From GCA-002790365 sp964617905 (lineage in GTDB: Bacteria; Bacteroidota; Ignavibacteria; Ignavibacteriales; Ignavibacteriaceae), in assembly GCA_964617905.1 (NCBI GenBank), contig CAZTZZ010000002.1, forward strand, positions 39,534 through 103,533: DNA of 64,000 nucleotides, read 5' to 3'. The notes below the pieces were generated by a model. The model had not been told where the DNA came from. It made no database searches and worked only from the letters and a program-made list of their open reading frames with translations. Position 1 is the stretch's first letter. Each line of letters opens with the position of its first letter. Of this stretch, positions 1 through 9,558 are shown piece by piece. The translations under genes and the position numbers were made by a program.

Positions 1-7
1 AAAAATT

Positions 8-2413
8 ATGAAAAGAAAAATAAATAAAGTAGCTGTATTAGGCTCAGGTGTTATGGGCACTAGAATAGCTTTGCACTTCGCAAATATTGGATGCAAAGTT
101 TACCTTTTGGATATTGCACCAAAAGAATTAAATGATTTTGAAAAACAAAAGGGACTTACACTGGATGATTATAAAGTTAAAAATAGGATTGTAAACAATA
201 ACTTTAAAAGCATTTTAAAAGCTAAGCCTTCTCCGGTGTATAATAAAAAAATATCCTCGATGGTTACAACAGGTAATTTTGAAGATAATATGAATTGGCT
301 TGGAGAGGTTGACTGGATTATAGAAGTAGTTGTAGAAAATCTGGAAATAAAGAAATCCGTCTTTGAAAAAGTAGAACAACATAGAAAAGAAGGCACTTTA
401 ATAACAACAAACACATCCGGTATTCCTATTCATTTTATGTTAGAGGGAAGAAGCGAAGATTTTCAAAAACATTTTTGCGGAACTCACTTTTTCAATCCCC
501 CCAGATATTTGCAGCTTTTGGAAATTATTCCTTCTCCTAAAACAGATCCCGGAATTGTTGATTTTTTGATGCATTACGGTGACCTGTATCTGGGTAAAAC
601 AACCGTGTTATGTAAAGACACTCCAGCCTTCATTGCAAACAGAATCGGAGTTTTTTCAATGATGGCTGTCTTCAAATTGATGAAGGAAATGGGCTTAACA
701 ATTAAAGAAGTCGATTCTTTAACAGGACCTCTGACAGGGAAACCTAAATCAGCTACATTCAGGACAGCTGATGTTGTTGGAATTGATACATTGGTTCACG
801 TTGCAAATAATTTGTACAATGATTGTCCCGAAGACGAGAATAGGGAATTGTTTAAAATTCCTGATTTTGTAGAAAATCTGATCAAAAACAATTGGCTCGG
901 TGATAAAACCAAACAGGGTTTTTACAAAAAGACAAAGGATGAAAAGGGTAAAAGAAAGATACTTGAACTCAATATTGAAACCGGTGAATATGGTCCCTCT
1001 GTCAAACCCAAATTTGCATCTGTTGCTGCTGCAAAACCAATCGATGATTTGCGTGAAAGATTAAAAGCATTGATATCTGCCAAAGATAATGCGGGAGAGT
1101 TTTTACAGAAATTATATTTTTATGTATTTCAATATTCTTCAAACCGTATTCCCGAAATATCCGATGAACTTTATAAAATTGATGACGGAATGAAAGCCGG
1201 TTTCGGTTGGGAACTTGGACCTTTCGAATCTTGGGATGCAGTAGGCGTTAAAAAGACTGTAGAAAAAATGGAAGCAGCCGGAATGAAACCTGCTCAGTGG
1301 GTTTATGATATGCTGGCTTCGGGCAAGGAATCATTTTATAATATTCACGACGGAAAAAAAGAATTCTACGATATTGAACCCAAGGATTACAAAGAGATTT
1401 CCGGAATTAAAGATTTTATAATTCTGGATAACTACAGCGCCAATAAACCGGTTTGGAGTAATGCGGGAACTGTTCTTCACGATATCGGTGACGGAGTAGT
1501 GAACCTTGAATTCAAAACCAAAATGAACTCTATCGGAAGTGAGGTATTGGAAGGTATAAACAAATCGATAGAGATAGCCGAAAAAGATTTTAGGGGCTTG
1601 GTAATCGGTAACGACGGGCAGCATTTTTCAGCCGGAGCTAATCTTGCAATGATGTTTATGCTTGCTACCGAACAGGAGTACGACGAAATTGATTTTGCCG
1701 TAAAAACATTTCAAAATACAACAATGCATATCAGATATTCTTCGATACCGGTAGTTGTTGCTCCCCACGGTTTAACGCTTGGCGGCGGCTGCGAAGTTTG
1801 TCTTCACGCCGATAAAGTTGAAGCCGGGGCCGAAACATACATTGGTTTAGTTGAAGTAGGTGTCGGAATTATTCCCGCGGGCGGCGGTACAAAAGAAATG
1901 ACACTCCGTTCATCAGATAATTATAGACAGGGCTTAGTTGAATTTAACGAACTTCAATGGAGATTTTTAAACATTGCTCAGGCTAAAGTTTCAACATCAG
2001 CAAGTGAAGCTATGGAAATGGATATTTTCAAAAAAGGAAGGGATAAGATAATTTATAATCCACGCAGAATTATTTCTCAAGCAAAGAAATCTGTCATTGA
2101 TCTGGTAGAAAGAGGTTACACTAAACCGACACAAAGAAATGATATAAAAGTATTGGGCAGAGCGGCGTTGGCAAATATGTTTTTAGGTGCTTACTCTTAT
2201 GAACAAGCACATTACATATCTGAACACGATAAAAAAATTGCTCAAAAATTAGCATACATTATGTGCGGCGGTGATCTTTCAGAAGGTACAGTTGTTAACG
2301 AACAATATTTGTTGGATTTGGAAAGAGAAGCCTTTTTAAGTCTTATTAGTGAAAAGAAATCAATGGAAAGAATTCAAAGTATTCTAACTAAAGGTAAACC
2401 ATTACGTAATTAA
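8..2413 (+). CDS. fadN: 3-hydroxyacyl-CoA dehydrogenase / enoyl-CoA hydratase, FadN type
   Basis: Bifunctional beta-oxidation enzyme of 801 aa that hydrates trans-2-enoyl-CoA and oxidises the L-3-hydroxyacyl-CoA with NAD. The dehydrogenase half comes first: a Rossmann motif GSGVMG at residues 12-17, the catalytic pair His160 (GTHFFNPP) and Glu172, and the C-terminal dehydrogenase domain from about residue 205 (DTPAFIANRIG). The crotonase fold follows from about residue 495, with GGGCE (Glu596) and GLVEVGVGIIP (Glu616) supplying the two hydratase glutamates. This order is the reverse of E. coli FadB/FadJ and matches Bacillus FadN. It is first of three genes followed by thiolase and acyl-CoA dehydrogenase, the same order as Bacillus fadNAE. 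The start sits 7 bases into the window, so promoter and ribosome binding site cannot be judged. Confidence 0.93.
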   Translation: MKRKINKVAVLGSGVMGTRIALHFANIGCKVYLLDIAPKELNDFEKQKGLTLDDYKVKNRIVNNNFKSILKAKPSPVYNKKISSMVTTGNFEDNMNWLGEVDWIIEVVVENLEIKKSVFEKVEQHRKEGTLITTNTSGIPIHFMLEGRSEDFQKHFCGTHFFNPPRYLQLLEIIPSPKTDPGIVDFLMHYGDLYLGKTTVLCKDTPAFIANRIGVFSMMAVFKLMKEMGLTIKEVDSLTGPLTGKPKSATFRTADVVGIDTLVHVANNLYNDCPEDENRELFKIPDFVENLIKNNWLGDKTKQGFYKKTKDEKGKRKILELNIETGEYGPSVKPKFASVAAAKPIDDLRERLKALISAKDNAGEFLQKLYFYVFQYSSNRIPEISDELYKIDDGMKAGFGWELGPFESWDAVGVKKTVEKMEAAGMKPAQWVYDMLASGKESFYNIHDGKKEFYDIEPKDYKEISGIKDFIILDNYSANKPVWSNAGTVLHDIGDGVVNLEFKTKMNSIGSEVLEGINKSIEIAEKDFRGLVIGNDGQHFSAGANLAMMFMLATEQEYDEIDFAVKTFQNTTMHIRYSSIPVVVAPHGLTLGGGCEVCLHADKVEAGAETYIGLVEVGVGIIPAGGGTKEMTLRSSDNYRQGLVEFNELQWRFLNIAQAKVSTSASEAMEMDIFKKGRDKIIYNPRRIISQAKKSVIDLVERGYTKPTQRNDIKVLGRAALANMFLGAYSYEQAHYISEHDKKIAQKLAYIMCGGDLSEGTVVNEQYLLDLEREAFLSLISEKKSMERIQSILTKGKPLRN

Positions 2414-2445
2414 AAGAATTTAAAAATAAAACAGAAGTAAAAATT

Positions 2446-3621
2446 ATGAGAGAAGCATATATAGTAGCAGGATATAGAACAGCCGTAGCAAAAGCAAAAA
2501 AAGGCGGGTTTCGTTTTTACAGATCTGATGATCTCGCTGCGGATGTAATTAAATATTTATTAAAATCAGTTCCCGAACTTGATCCGAAAAGAGTGGGTGA
2601 TCTGATAGTGGGTAACGCTTTCCCCGAAGCAGAACAAGGTTTACAGGTAGGAAGAATGATAGCACTTCAATGCCTTCCTCAGGAAGTTCCTGGGGTTACA
2701 GTTAACAGATTCTGCGCATCCGGTATCGATACTATTTCTATGGCGGTTGCTAGGATTCGTTCCGGAATGATGGACTGTATAATTGCCGGAGGTACGGAAT
2801 CCATGTCGATGGTTCCTATGACAGGCTGGAAATTGGCTGCAAACTATAATACCGCAAAAGATTACCCGGGATATTATATGAGCATGGGTCTAACCGCTGA
2901 AAAGGTTGCTCGTGAATATAAAATTGCAAGAGAAGATCAAGATGAGTTTTCTTATCATTCACATATGAAAGCATTGAATGCATTAAAAGAGGGATATTTC
3001 AAAGATCAAATAGTTCCAATTGAAGTTGAAGAAGTTTATTTAGATGAGGGAAAAAAGAAAACCAGAAAGAATATTGTTGATACAGATGAGGGCCCAAGAG
3101 GCGATACAACCATAGAGGCATTGGCAAAATTAAAACCCGTTTTTGCTGCAGACGGAACAGTAACTGCTGGTAGTTCTTCACAAACATCAGACGGTGCTTC
3201 GTTTGTGTTGGTTATGTCTGAAGAAATGGTAAAAGAATTGAATTTAAAACCAATTGCTCGTCTTGCAGGTTATGCATTAGCGGGTGTTGACCCGACACTT
3301 ATGGGCACCGGTCCGATTGCAGCTGTTCCAAAAGCATTGAAAAATGCTAATCTTAAATTGGAAGATATTGATCTGATAGAGTTGAACGAAGCTTTTGCAT
3401 CGCAGTCACTGGCGGTAATTCGCACACTTGGTTTAGACCCTGAAAAAGTTAACGTTAACGGAGGAGCCATTGCTCTCGGTCATCCTTTGGGTTGCTCAGG
3501 TGCAAAACTCTCTGTTCAGGTTTTTAACGAACTGAAAAGAAGAAATAAAAAATACGGAATTGTTACTGCTTGTGTTGGCGGCGGACAGGGAGTAGCCGGA
3601 ATTTATGAACTTTTAAATTAG
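2446..3621 (+). CDS. fadA: acetyl-CoA C-acyltransferase (3-ketoacyl-CoA thiolase)
   Basis: Thiolase of 391 aa that cleaves 3-ketoacyl-CoA with CoA to acetyl-CoA and a shortened acyl-CoA. The full catalytic set is visible: nucleophile Cys90 in NRFCASG, the NEAFA loop, His346 in GGAIALGHPLGCSGA, and the acid-base Cys376 in TACVGGGQG. Length is normal for the family. It lies 32 bases after the FadN stop and 30 bases before fadE on the same strand, so the three are almost certainly one operon. A biosynthetic acetoacetyl-CoA thiolase has the same residues, but the neighbours favour the degradative role. Confidence 0.93.
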   Translation: MREAYIVAGYRTAVAKAKKGGFRFYRSDDLAADVIKYLLKSVPELDPKRVGDLIVGNAFPEAEQGLQVGRMIALQCLPQEVPGVTVNRFCASGIDTISMAVARIRSGMMDCIIAGGTESMSMVPMTGWKLAANYNTAKDYPGYYMSMGLTAEKVAREYKIAREDQDEFSYHSHMKALNALKEGYFKDQIVPIEVEEVYLDEGKKKTRKNIVDTDEGPRGDTTIEALAKLKPVFAADGTVTAGSSSQTSDGASFVLVMSEEMVKELNLKPIARLAGYALAGVDPTLMGTGPIAAVPKALKNANLKLEDIDLIELNEAFASQSLAVIRTLGLDPEKVNVNGGAIALGHPLGCSGAKLSVQVFNELKRRNKKYGIVTACVGGGQGVAGIYELLN

Positions 3622-3651
3622 ATTTTTAACAACAAATTTTGAGAGTAAAAG

Positions 3652-5445
3652 ATGTCAGAAGAAACAAAAAAACAAGAAGTATTAAAAGGCGGAGAATTCT
3701 TAATTAAAGAATCTGATGTATCTTCGGTTTTTATTCCAGAAGAATTAAACGAAGAACAAAGAATGATTGCCGATACGGCAAGAGAATTTATTGAAAAAGA
3801 AATCTGGCCCAAGCTTGATGCAATTGACAACCATGAAGAAGGTGTTGCCATTGGATTGATTGATAAAGCAGGAGAATTGGGGCTTCTCGGTACATCTGTT
3901 CCGGAAGAGTACGGCGGATTCGGACAGGATTTTAATTCTAACACAGCACTTGCAATGGTTTTGGGTACCAGTCATTCCATTGGTGTTTCTTTTGCTGCTC
4001 ATACCGGAATAGGTACATTACCGATAATGTATTACGGCACCGAAGAACAGAAGAAAAAATATCTGCCAAAACTTGCAAGCGGTGAGATGAAATCTGCCTA
4101 TTGTTTGACTGAACCGACTTCAGGTTCTGATGCACTATCGGCAAAAACAACTGCTAAACTTTCGGAAGACGGTAATTATTACATTTTGAACGGACAAAAA
4201 ATGTGGATTACAAACGGGGGATTTGCAGACATTCTAATTACTTTTGCCCAAGTTGACGGAGATAAATTTACGTGTTTTATTATCCCTACTGATTCCGAAG
4301 GATTTACAAGCGGTAACGAAGAAAATAAAATGGGAATCAAAGGTTCATCTACAAGAGCTTTGTTCTTGGACAATGTAAAAGTCCCGAAAGAAAATATTTT
4401 GGGTGAAATTGGTAAAGGTGCTTACATAGCTTTCAATATTTTAAATATTGGAAGGTTCAAATTATGTGCAATGACAACAGGCGGTGCAAAAGAAAATGCA
4501 TCAATTGCTGTTAAATATGCCAACGAAAGAAAACAATTCAACCAACCAATATCTAACTTTGGCGCTATCAAATATAAATTGGCTGAACAGGCAATAAGGA
4601 TATTTGCTTGTGAATCGGCTACGTTCAGAACCAGCGGACTGATAAACGATAAAGTGAAATCTTTGCAGGCAGAAGGAGTAAGCTACACAGATGCATCTTT
4701 AAAAGCAGCCGAAGAATATGCAATTGAATGCGCTATGTTAAAAGTTTACGGCTCCGAAGTTTTGGATTATGTGGTTGACGAAACTGTACAGGTGCACGGC
4801 GGTTACGGTTATTCGGAAGAATACCCGGCAGCAAGAGCTTACAGAGATTCCAGAATAAATAGGATCTTTGAAGGTACAAACGAGATAAACAGGCTGCTTA
4901 CTGTTGATATGCTTATGAAAAGGGCTATGAAAGGCAGACTGGATTTAATGGGTCCCGCAATGGCTGTGCAGAAAGAATTGATGTCTATCCCCGAAATGGG
5001 AAGCGATGATGATTCATTCCTTTCTGCAGAGAAAAAAGCAATTACAAATGCCAAAAAAGCGATACTGATAATTGCCGGTGCTGCTGTTCAAAAGTTTATG
5101 CAAAACTTAAAGGACGAGCAGGAAATTATAATGAATGTTACTGATATGATGATTGAAGTTTTTGCCTGCGAATCTGCTTATTTGCGCACGCTGAAACTTG
5201 CCAATACAAAAAGCGAAGAAGAACTTAAACCTTACGTGGAAATGACAAAAGTATATTTCAACGACTCTTTTGAAAGAATAAATCAATACGGCAAACACGC
5301 CATAACTTCATTTGCTGAAGGTGATGAACTAAGAATGCTTTTGCTGGGACTGAAAAGGTTTACCAAATACGAAAATGTAAACACAAAACAATTACGGAGA
5401 AATGTAGCGGATAAATTAATTGAAGCTAATAGATATTGTTTCTAA
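3652..5445 (+). CDS. fadE: acyl-CoA dehydrogenase, long FadE type
   Basis: FAD-dependent acyl-CoA dehydrogenase of 597 aa that makes the first double bond in beta-oxidation. It has the N-terminal helical domain, the central beta domain with the substrate/FAD signature around CLTEPTSGSDA, and the C-terminal helical domain with VHGGYGY and the motif IFEGTNEI, in which Glu407 is the predicted catalytic base. It is about 200 aa longer than a short-chain enzyme. The extra C-terminal domain (from about residue 430) is like VLCAD and Bacillus FadE and suggests long-chain substrates. It is the last gene of the fadNAE operon. No clear terminator hairpin was found in the 74 bases before the convergent gene. 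Confidence 0.93.
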   Translation: MSEETKKQEVLKGGEFLIKESDVSSVFIPEELNEEQRMIADTAREFIEKEIWPKLDAIDNHEEGVAIGLIDKAGELGLLGTSVPEEYGGFGQDFNSNTALAMVLGTSHSIGVSFAAHTGIGTLPIMYYGTEEQKKKYLPKLASGEMKSAYCLTEPTSGSDALSAKTTAKLSEDGNYYILNGQKMWITNGGFADILITFAQVDGDKFTCFIIPTDSEGFTSGNEENKMGIKGSSTRALFLDNVKVPKENILGEIGKGAYIAFNILNIGRFKLCAMTTGGAKENASIAVKYANERKQFNQPISNFGAIKYKLAEQAIRIFACESATFRTSGLINDKVKSLQAEGVSYTDASLKAAEEYAIECAMLKVYGSEVLDYVVDETVQVHGGYGYSEEYPAARAYRDSRINRIFEGTNEINRLLTVDMLMKRAMKGRLDLMGPAMAVQKELMSIPEMGSDDDSFLSAEKKAITNAKKAILIIAGAAVQKFMQNLKDEQEIIMNVTDMMIEVFACESAYLRTLKLANTKSEEELKPYVEMTKVYFNDSFERINQYGKHAITSFAEGDELRMLLLGLKRFTKYENVNTKQLRRNVADKLIEANRYCF

Positions 5446-5519
5446 CGGTTTGTTATACATAGGAATATAAAGAAGTTCAGTTAAAAAAATTATTATACAG
5501 TTTAAAATTGAAAGTTATT

Positions 5520-6143
5520 TTATAAATTTTTAATGAATCTGTTCGCATCTTTTTTATCATTTACAAATCCAATTTTCTTCAAATACTTCCTGTGTTTTCG
5601 CGTTTTCCCGAATGCAGTTAGATTTTTTATACCTTTCTCGGAAAGGAATTTGGATTGGGCTATGTAAAGATACTCTGCGTTTTTCATATCCCTGTAATCG
5701 TGTATTGCATAATCCAAAAGTATTTCTGCATTTTCTTTTGAGTTGGTACCGTATATAAAAATTCCAACCGGTATCAAATTCCTCAAAATAAAATAACAAT
5801 TTGCTCCATTAATTTTTACTCTTTCAAATTCAGGGGAATACTTTAAAATATCCTCGGAATAATAATCAAGGAATTTATTTAAATACGGATGTTTGGGATT
5901 AAGTACAGGCATTAAAGAGAATGCATCCTTTTTTCTATACATTTGTGTTAAATAGTAAACATCAACCAAAGCAATGAAAGAATTTAAAAGCAAAACGGGA
6001 TATGCCTGCAGCAATAAACCGTATACGGCAAAAGTACTTGCACCAACAAGATTGACCTTGCGAAGTTTGAAAATATTTTTCATCGTTAGCGATAGTGCAA
6101 TCAAGAAAGAACCCGTATATCCCACATATTGATACCAATCCAT
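5520..6143 (-). CDS. YgjV-like membrane protein with a soluble C-terminal acetyltransferase-like region
   Basis: Protein of 207 aa. The first 80 residues hold about three hydrophobic segments separated by short basic loops (MKNIFKLRKVN) and match the general pattern of the YgjV family, whose function is unknown. From about residue 105 the protein is soluble. It ends in a stretch (KNLTAFGKTRKHRKYLKKIGF) resembling the last strand-helix of GNAT acetyltransferases, where a Gly-Phe ending is typical. I infer a membrane-anchored YgjV/GNAT-like fusion, but the catalytic P-loop of GNATs is not obvious. It converges on fadE and is the last gene of the minus-strand group beginning near 9.8 kb, although 107 bases separate it from the next gene. 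Confidence 0.6.
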   Translation of the reverse strand: MDWYQYVGYTGSFLIALSLTMKNIFKLRKVNLVGASTFAVYGLLLQAYPVLLLNSFIALVDVYYLTQMYRKKDAFSLMPVLNPKHPYLNKFLDYYSEDILKYSPEFERVKINGANCYFILRNLIPVGIFIYGTNSKENAEILLDYAIHDYRDMKNAEYLYIAQSKFLSEKGIKNLTAFGKTRKHRKYLKKIGFVNDKKDANRFIKNL

Positions 6144-6250
6144 AAAATTTCCAAATATTTATAAAATGAATAAATTGTAAGTTGATAAAAAAATAAAATT
6201 CATATAATTACATTAATACAAGGAATTATTTTTTTAATAAAAAAAGATAT

Positions 6251-6745
6251 TTATAATTCTAACTTAAAATACTCGGCAGGTCTGTCATCTTCAAATCCTT
6301 TTTTAAATAATTTAAAAGATTGATTTGTTAATATCTTTTTGGAGGGAAAATTTTCGGGGTGAACAATACCTATAAGTTCTTTTATTTTTTCTATGGTTTT
6401 TGAATAATCCACAAAACATTTTAACATTTCTGTGGCATATTTTTGCCCCCAAAATTCGGGGTTAAGTCCGTAACCGATCTCTGCTTGTTGGGTGTTCAAA
6501 TAAATAAGTTTTACCAAGCCGATAAAAGTGTTATCGTCTTTTTTATTGGCTGAATAAAATCCCAGTTCGGGATATTTTTGATTTGTTTCAAGTGCGAATT
6601 CAAATCGGGCAGTTGCTGCCTCTCCGGTCATTCCCTTGCCGGTAATGTATTTCATTACCGTATCATTTGTGTACCAGCTTATGTAATTTTTTCGGTCGGT
6701 ATCTTCTGCTTTTTTAAATACCAATCTTTCCGATTCAAGTGTCAA
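6251..6745 (-). CDS. GNAT family N-acetyltransferase (RimJ/RimL-like)
   Basis: Protein of 164 aa with the GNAT_3 layout: an N-terminal TLESERLVFKKAE strand, the central strand with GLVKLIYLNTQQAEIGYGLNPEFWGQKYATEML (the Glu-Ile-Gly-Tyr and Trp-Gly-X-X-Tyr-Ala pattern of RimJ/RimL-type enzymes), and a C-terminal half ending in LFKKGFEDDRPAEYFKLEL. It should transfer an acetyl group from acetyl-CoA to an amine; the substrate cannot be read from the sequence. The start is a TTG six bases after the stop of the upstream gene, with an AAAAAGG stretch just before it, which suggests translational coupling. No ATG fits before the conserved first strand. Confidence 0.82.
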   Translation of the reverse strand: MTLESERLVFKKAEDTDRKNYISWYTNDTVMKYITGKGMTGEAATARFEFALETNQKYPELGFYSANKKDDNTFIGLVKLIYLNTQQAEIGYGLNPEFWGQKYATEMLKCFVDYSKTIEKIKELIGIVHPENFPSKKILTNQSFKLFKKGFEDDRPAEYFKLEL

Positions 6746-6751
6746 TCTACA

Positions 6752-7219
6752 TTACCTTTTTATATTTCTCTCGTAGGTTTTTATCCATTGCTGAGGGGTT
6801 ATTTTGCCTGCAAGTTTCCCCATTAATTCATAGGGGATTTTTTCTGTTTTTTTAAATCTGATACAACTCTTACCCATATCCAATTTTGTGTCTGTGTGTT
6901 TAGTCCATTCTTTAGTAAACCAGTCTAACAGCTTTTTGTCCGAATATATTCCCATATGATAAAATGCCACATAATTTTTTTGAGAAGCGATGTTCATAAA
7001 TGGAAGAGGGAGTTTTGGATCGCAATGATATCCTTCGGGATAAATGCTGTGGGGGACAACATAACCGATCATTCCGTAATTCATATCTTCTTTAAAACCT
7101 TTTGGAATGTTTTTCCTTACTATTTGTCTAAGCTTTTTAACAGCTTTTTTTCTTTCTTCGGAGAGAGATTCAATATATTCTTTTACTGTTTTTGCTTTTG
7201 ATTGCATAATTATATTCAC
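6752..7219 (-). CDS. DUF1801 domain protein (YdhG-like)
   Basis: Protein of up to 155 aa belonging to the DUF1801 fold (iron chaperone frataxin-like/YdhG group) by its pattern: TVKEYIESLSEERKKAVKKLRQIVRKN, then EDMNYGMIGYVVP and KNYVAFYHMGIYSDKKLL. The molecular role of DUF1801 proteins is not settled. Two starts are possible: GTG at 7219 (155 aa), or ATG at 7207 (151 aa), which has a GGTGA motif about eight bases upstream and may be preferred. It is followed closely by the GNAT gene. Confidence 0.75.
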   Translation of the reverse strand: MNIIMQSKAKTVKEYIESLSEERKKAVKKLRQIVRKNIPKGFKEDMNYGMIGYVVPHSIYPEGYHCDPKLPLPFMNIASQKNYVAFYHMGIYSDKKLLDWFTKEWTKHTDTKLDMGKSCIRFKKTEKIPYELMGKLAGKITPQQWIKTYERNIKR

Positions 7220-7252
7220 CCGTTTTTAATTACTATTCTAAATACATTAAGA

Positions 7253-7873
7253 TTATTGTTTTAACTCTGCAATACCCCAATAATTATAACTGGCAAGTTT
7301 CCATCCGGGAATATACTTTGATTGTAATTGGTTTATTTTAAATCCGTTTTCTTTGATAAGAAAAGGAATATCTTTGTTCAAATTACAACCGCCTCCAATT
7401 TTCTTCCACAACGGATTTATAAATTTTTGCCAATTCTGAGTTTTTTTTTCCGGAGCCAAACCATGTTCGCAAAATATTAAATTACCTGAGGGTTTTAGCA
7501 CCCTTTTAACTTCATCCAATGCTTTATTGATATTTTCAATTGAACATAAAGTATATGTAATTACAACCGTATCAAAACAGTTATCTTCGGCAGGTATATT
7601 TTCGGCAGATGCCTTTATGAATTCAAAATCAAAGCCCAAGTTTTTAATTTCATTTTCGTTCATTTCCCATAATTCTTCAGAAGGATCGATCGCAGTTAAA
7701 TGCTTAACTTTTGTATGATTGTAAAATGGTATATTTAAACCGGAACCCACACCAATTTCCAAGACGTTACCTATTGCCAATGGAATAACTTTTTTTCTTT
7801 GAATAGTATTAGACCTTTGTTTACAAGCACAATTAATTGCTTTAGGCAGTATGTATTTGTTATAAAATCCCAT
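7253..7873 (-). CDS. class I SAM-dependent methyltransferase
   Basis: Protein of 206 aa with the Methyltransf_11 pattern: SAM-binding motif I VLEIGVGSGLNIPFY (residues 38-51), an acidic residue after the second strand (TAIDPSEE), motif III/IV FDTVVITYTLCSI, and the post-motif LDEVKRVLKPSGNLIFCEHG. The N-terminus CACKQ and the C-terminal PGWKLASYNYWGIA resemble the small methyltransferases often labelled phospholipid or arsenite-like methyltransferases, but no specific substrate can be assigned. It stands 33 bases upstream of the DUF1801 gene on the same strand. Confidence 0.85.
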   Translation of the reverse strand: MGFYNKYILPKAINCACKQRSNTIQRKKVIPLAIGNVLEIGVGSGLNIPFYNHTKVKHLTAIDPSEELWEMNENEIKNLGFDFEFIKASAENIPAEDNCFDTVVITYTLCSIENINKALDEVKRVLKPSGNLIFCEHGLAPEKKTQNWQKFINPLWKKIGGGCNLNKDIPFLIKENGFKINQLQSKYIPGWKLASYNYWGIAELKQ

Positions 7874-7941
7874 TTACAGTTACTTTATATACTTATTGAA
7901 TAAATATTTGCATCAACAGATTATTTATAAATTTATTAAAA

Positions 7942-8538
7942 TTAACAATTTTTATATTTATCGTACAGACCTTTTTTATCTAAAATCATCGGTATTATTT
8001 TTTCGAGTCTTTTTAATTTTGTTTCTTCCCTTTTTGCACTTGAAATATGTTCGCAATAATCTCTTTGTTTTGAGAGGGACAAATCCTCAAAACCGGATTT
8101 AAGTTTTTTATTTTTTTTGAATTCGTTCACTAGTTCTGCAGGAATGTTTAATGGTTTGTTCCTTGATGGTTTTATTGATTTACCTTTTTTTTGATTCTCT
8201 ATCGCTTCGAGGAGATAAGTTTTTATAAGTTTGTCGTCCATATTTTTTACTGAATCAAATCTCCATTGACGTAAAGCTTTTGTAACACCTTCTTGTGCGT
8301 TTACCAGTTTTTTATTTTTATCTTTTAATAAAGCTCCCTGGAAAAACCAAATCCCCACATATTTTTTAAAAGCACCAATCCCAACAACATTTTTGCCGTT
8401 TACGGTATAAACCGGGGCACCCCATTTTACGGTTTCTTCCATTTCTGTAGAGTTAATTATTCTTCTTAACCTTGTCAATTCGTTTTTCCAAATAGTATTC
8501 TTTGAAAAATATTCATCAACGGTTTTATTTTTTTCCAT
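7942..8538 (-). CDS. YdeI/OmpD-associated family protein (DUF1801 + OmdA-like)
   Basis: Protein of 198 aa with an N-terminal DUF1801 region (residues about 1-110: TVDEYFSKNTIWKNELTRLRRII, VKWGAPVYTVNGKNVVGIGAFKKYVGIWFFQGALL) and a C-terminal basic OmdA-like region (PLNIPAELVNEFKKNKKLKSGFEDLSLSKQRDYCEHISSAKREETKLKRLEKII). This two-part layout is that of the YdeI family, implicated in stress or antimicrobial-peptide resistance in enterobacteria; that role is family knowledge and not shown here. It is the second DUF1801-type protein within 2 kb, so one may have arisen by duplication or both arrived together. Confidence 0.8.
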   Translation of the reverse strand: MEKNKTVDEYFSKNTIWKNELTRLRRIINSTEMEETVKWGAPVYTVNGKNVVGIGAFKKYVGIWFFQGALLKDKNKKLVNAQEGVTKALRQWRFDSVKNMDDKLIKTYLLEAIENQKKGKSIKPSRNKPLNIPAELVNEFKKNKKLKSGFEDLSLSKQRDYCEHISSAKREETKLKRLEKIIPMILDKKGLYDKYKNC

Positions 8539-8561
8539 TTCAAATATCCAATAAAAATTTT

Positions 8562-9431
8562 TTATGATTTAGGACCGTCCCAATCACCAAATCCCATTGT
8601 TTCAAGTCCGGCTTTTCTTAAGGGTTCTACAGCATCATTTAAAGCTTGAAGCCCGAAGTCTAGTCCAGCTATTGTCCTCAGTGGACGATTTCCTGGGGGC
8701 ATATCAATTAATTGATCAAATGTTTCAACAACTATCTTGGGATCAGTTGGTGCATTTTCATCTTCAAACAGACCTTTGGTTTGATCTCCAAATCCTTCAA
8801 TAAATTCTCCAACGTGATTATAGGAAGTTGCAATTTCGGCATCTTCTGCATTAATAATATTTCCGAAAAAATTAGTGTCAAAAGGACCCGGTTCAACAAT
8901 AACAACATCAACGCCAAGAGGAGCTAATTCATAACGTAATGATTCACTAAGTCCTTCTAATCCCCATTTACTTGCGTGATAGACTCCGAAACCGGGGAAA
9001 GCACACCTTGCAGCAACAGAGCTTACCTGAATTATAAGTCCAGATTTTTGACTACGCATTTTAGGTAATACTGCTTTTGATGTTCTGAGTGTTCCTACAA
9101 TATTAAGATCTAATTGTGCTAAAAGTTGCTCAGAAGAAAATGCTTCTAACGGACCTCCGAACCCGACTCCGGCATTGTTTATCAAAACGTCTACTTCCGG
9201 TATTTGTGCAACTGCTGAGTCAACACTTTCATCTGAAGTTACGTCCATTTCAAGAACCTCAATTTTATATCCGTTTGAGTTTGCAAATTCTTTTAATTCT
9301 GATGCCGGTTTTGAATTTTTGCCTTCAATATTTCTCATAGTGGCATAAACCTGATGACCTTTTTGAGCAAGGTGTTTTACTGATTCGTAACCAAACCCTG
9401 TACTACATCCTGTTATTAATATTTTTTTCAT
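8562..9431 (-). CDS. short-chain dehydrogenase/reductase (classical SDR)
   Basis: NAD(P)-dependent oxidoreductase of 289 aa. Visible SDR motifs are TGCSTGFG (residues 7-14, cofactor loop), NNAG (85-88), catalytic Ser in QVSSVA (137-138), and YHASK with Tyr151 and Lys155. The proline-glycine stretch VEPGPFDTNF follows. The length and the LRYELAPLGVDV segment fit the group that includes 17-beta-hydroxysteroid-type and retinol-type reductases. The substrate is unknown. I place the start at ATG 9431 because GAGGAT sits at ideal distance. A TTG at 9443 is in frame but overlaps that Shine-Dalgarno. Confidence 0.88.
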   Translation of the reverse strand: MKKILITGCSTGFGYESVKHLAQKGHQVYATMRNIEGKNSKPASELKEFANSNGYKIEVLEMDVTSDESVDSAVAQIPEVDVLINNAGVGFGGPLEAFSSEQLLAQLDLNIVGTLRTSKAVLPKMRSQKSGLIIQVSSVAARCAFPGFGVYHASKWGLEGLSESLRYELAPLGVDVVIVEPGPFDTNFFGNIINAEDAEIATSYNHVGEFIEGFGDQTKGLFEDENAPTDPKIVVETFDQLIDMPPGNRPLRTIAGLDFGLQALNDAVEPLRKAGLETMGFGDWDGPKS

Positions 9432-9558
9432 ACTAATCCTCAATAATTGTTTAATTGTAAATAGGTAAGATAGATTAGGCTATCCGTTCGACCATAAAAA
9501 TACAAAATAAATTGTAATAATAAAATGAACTTATAGTAGGGTAGGTCATTATTTTAAG

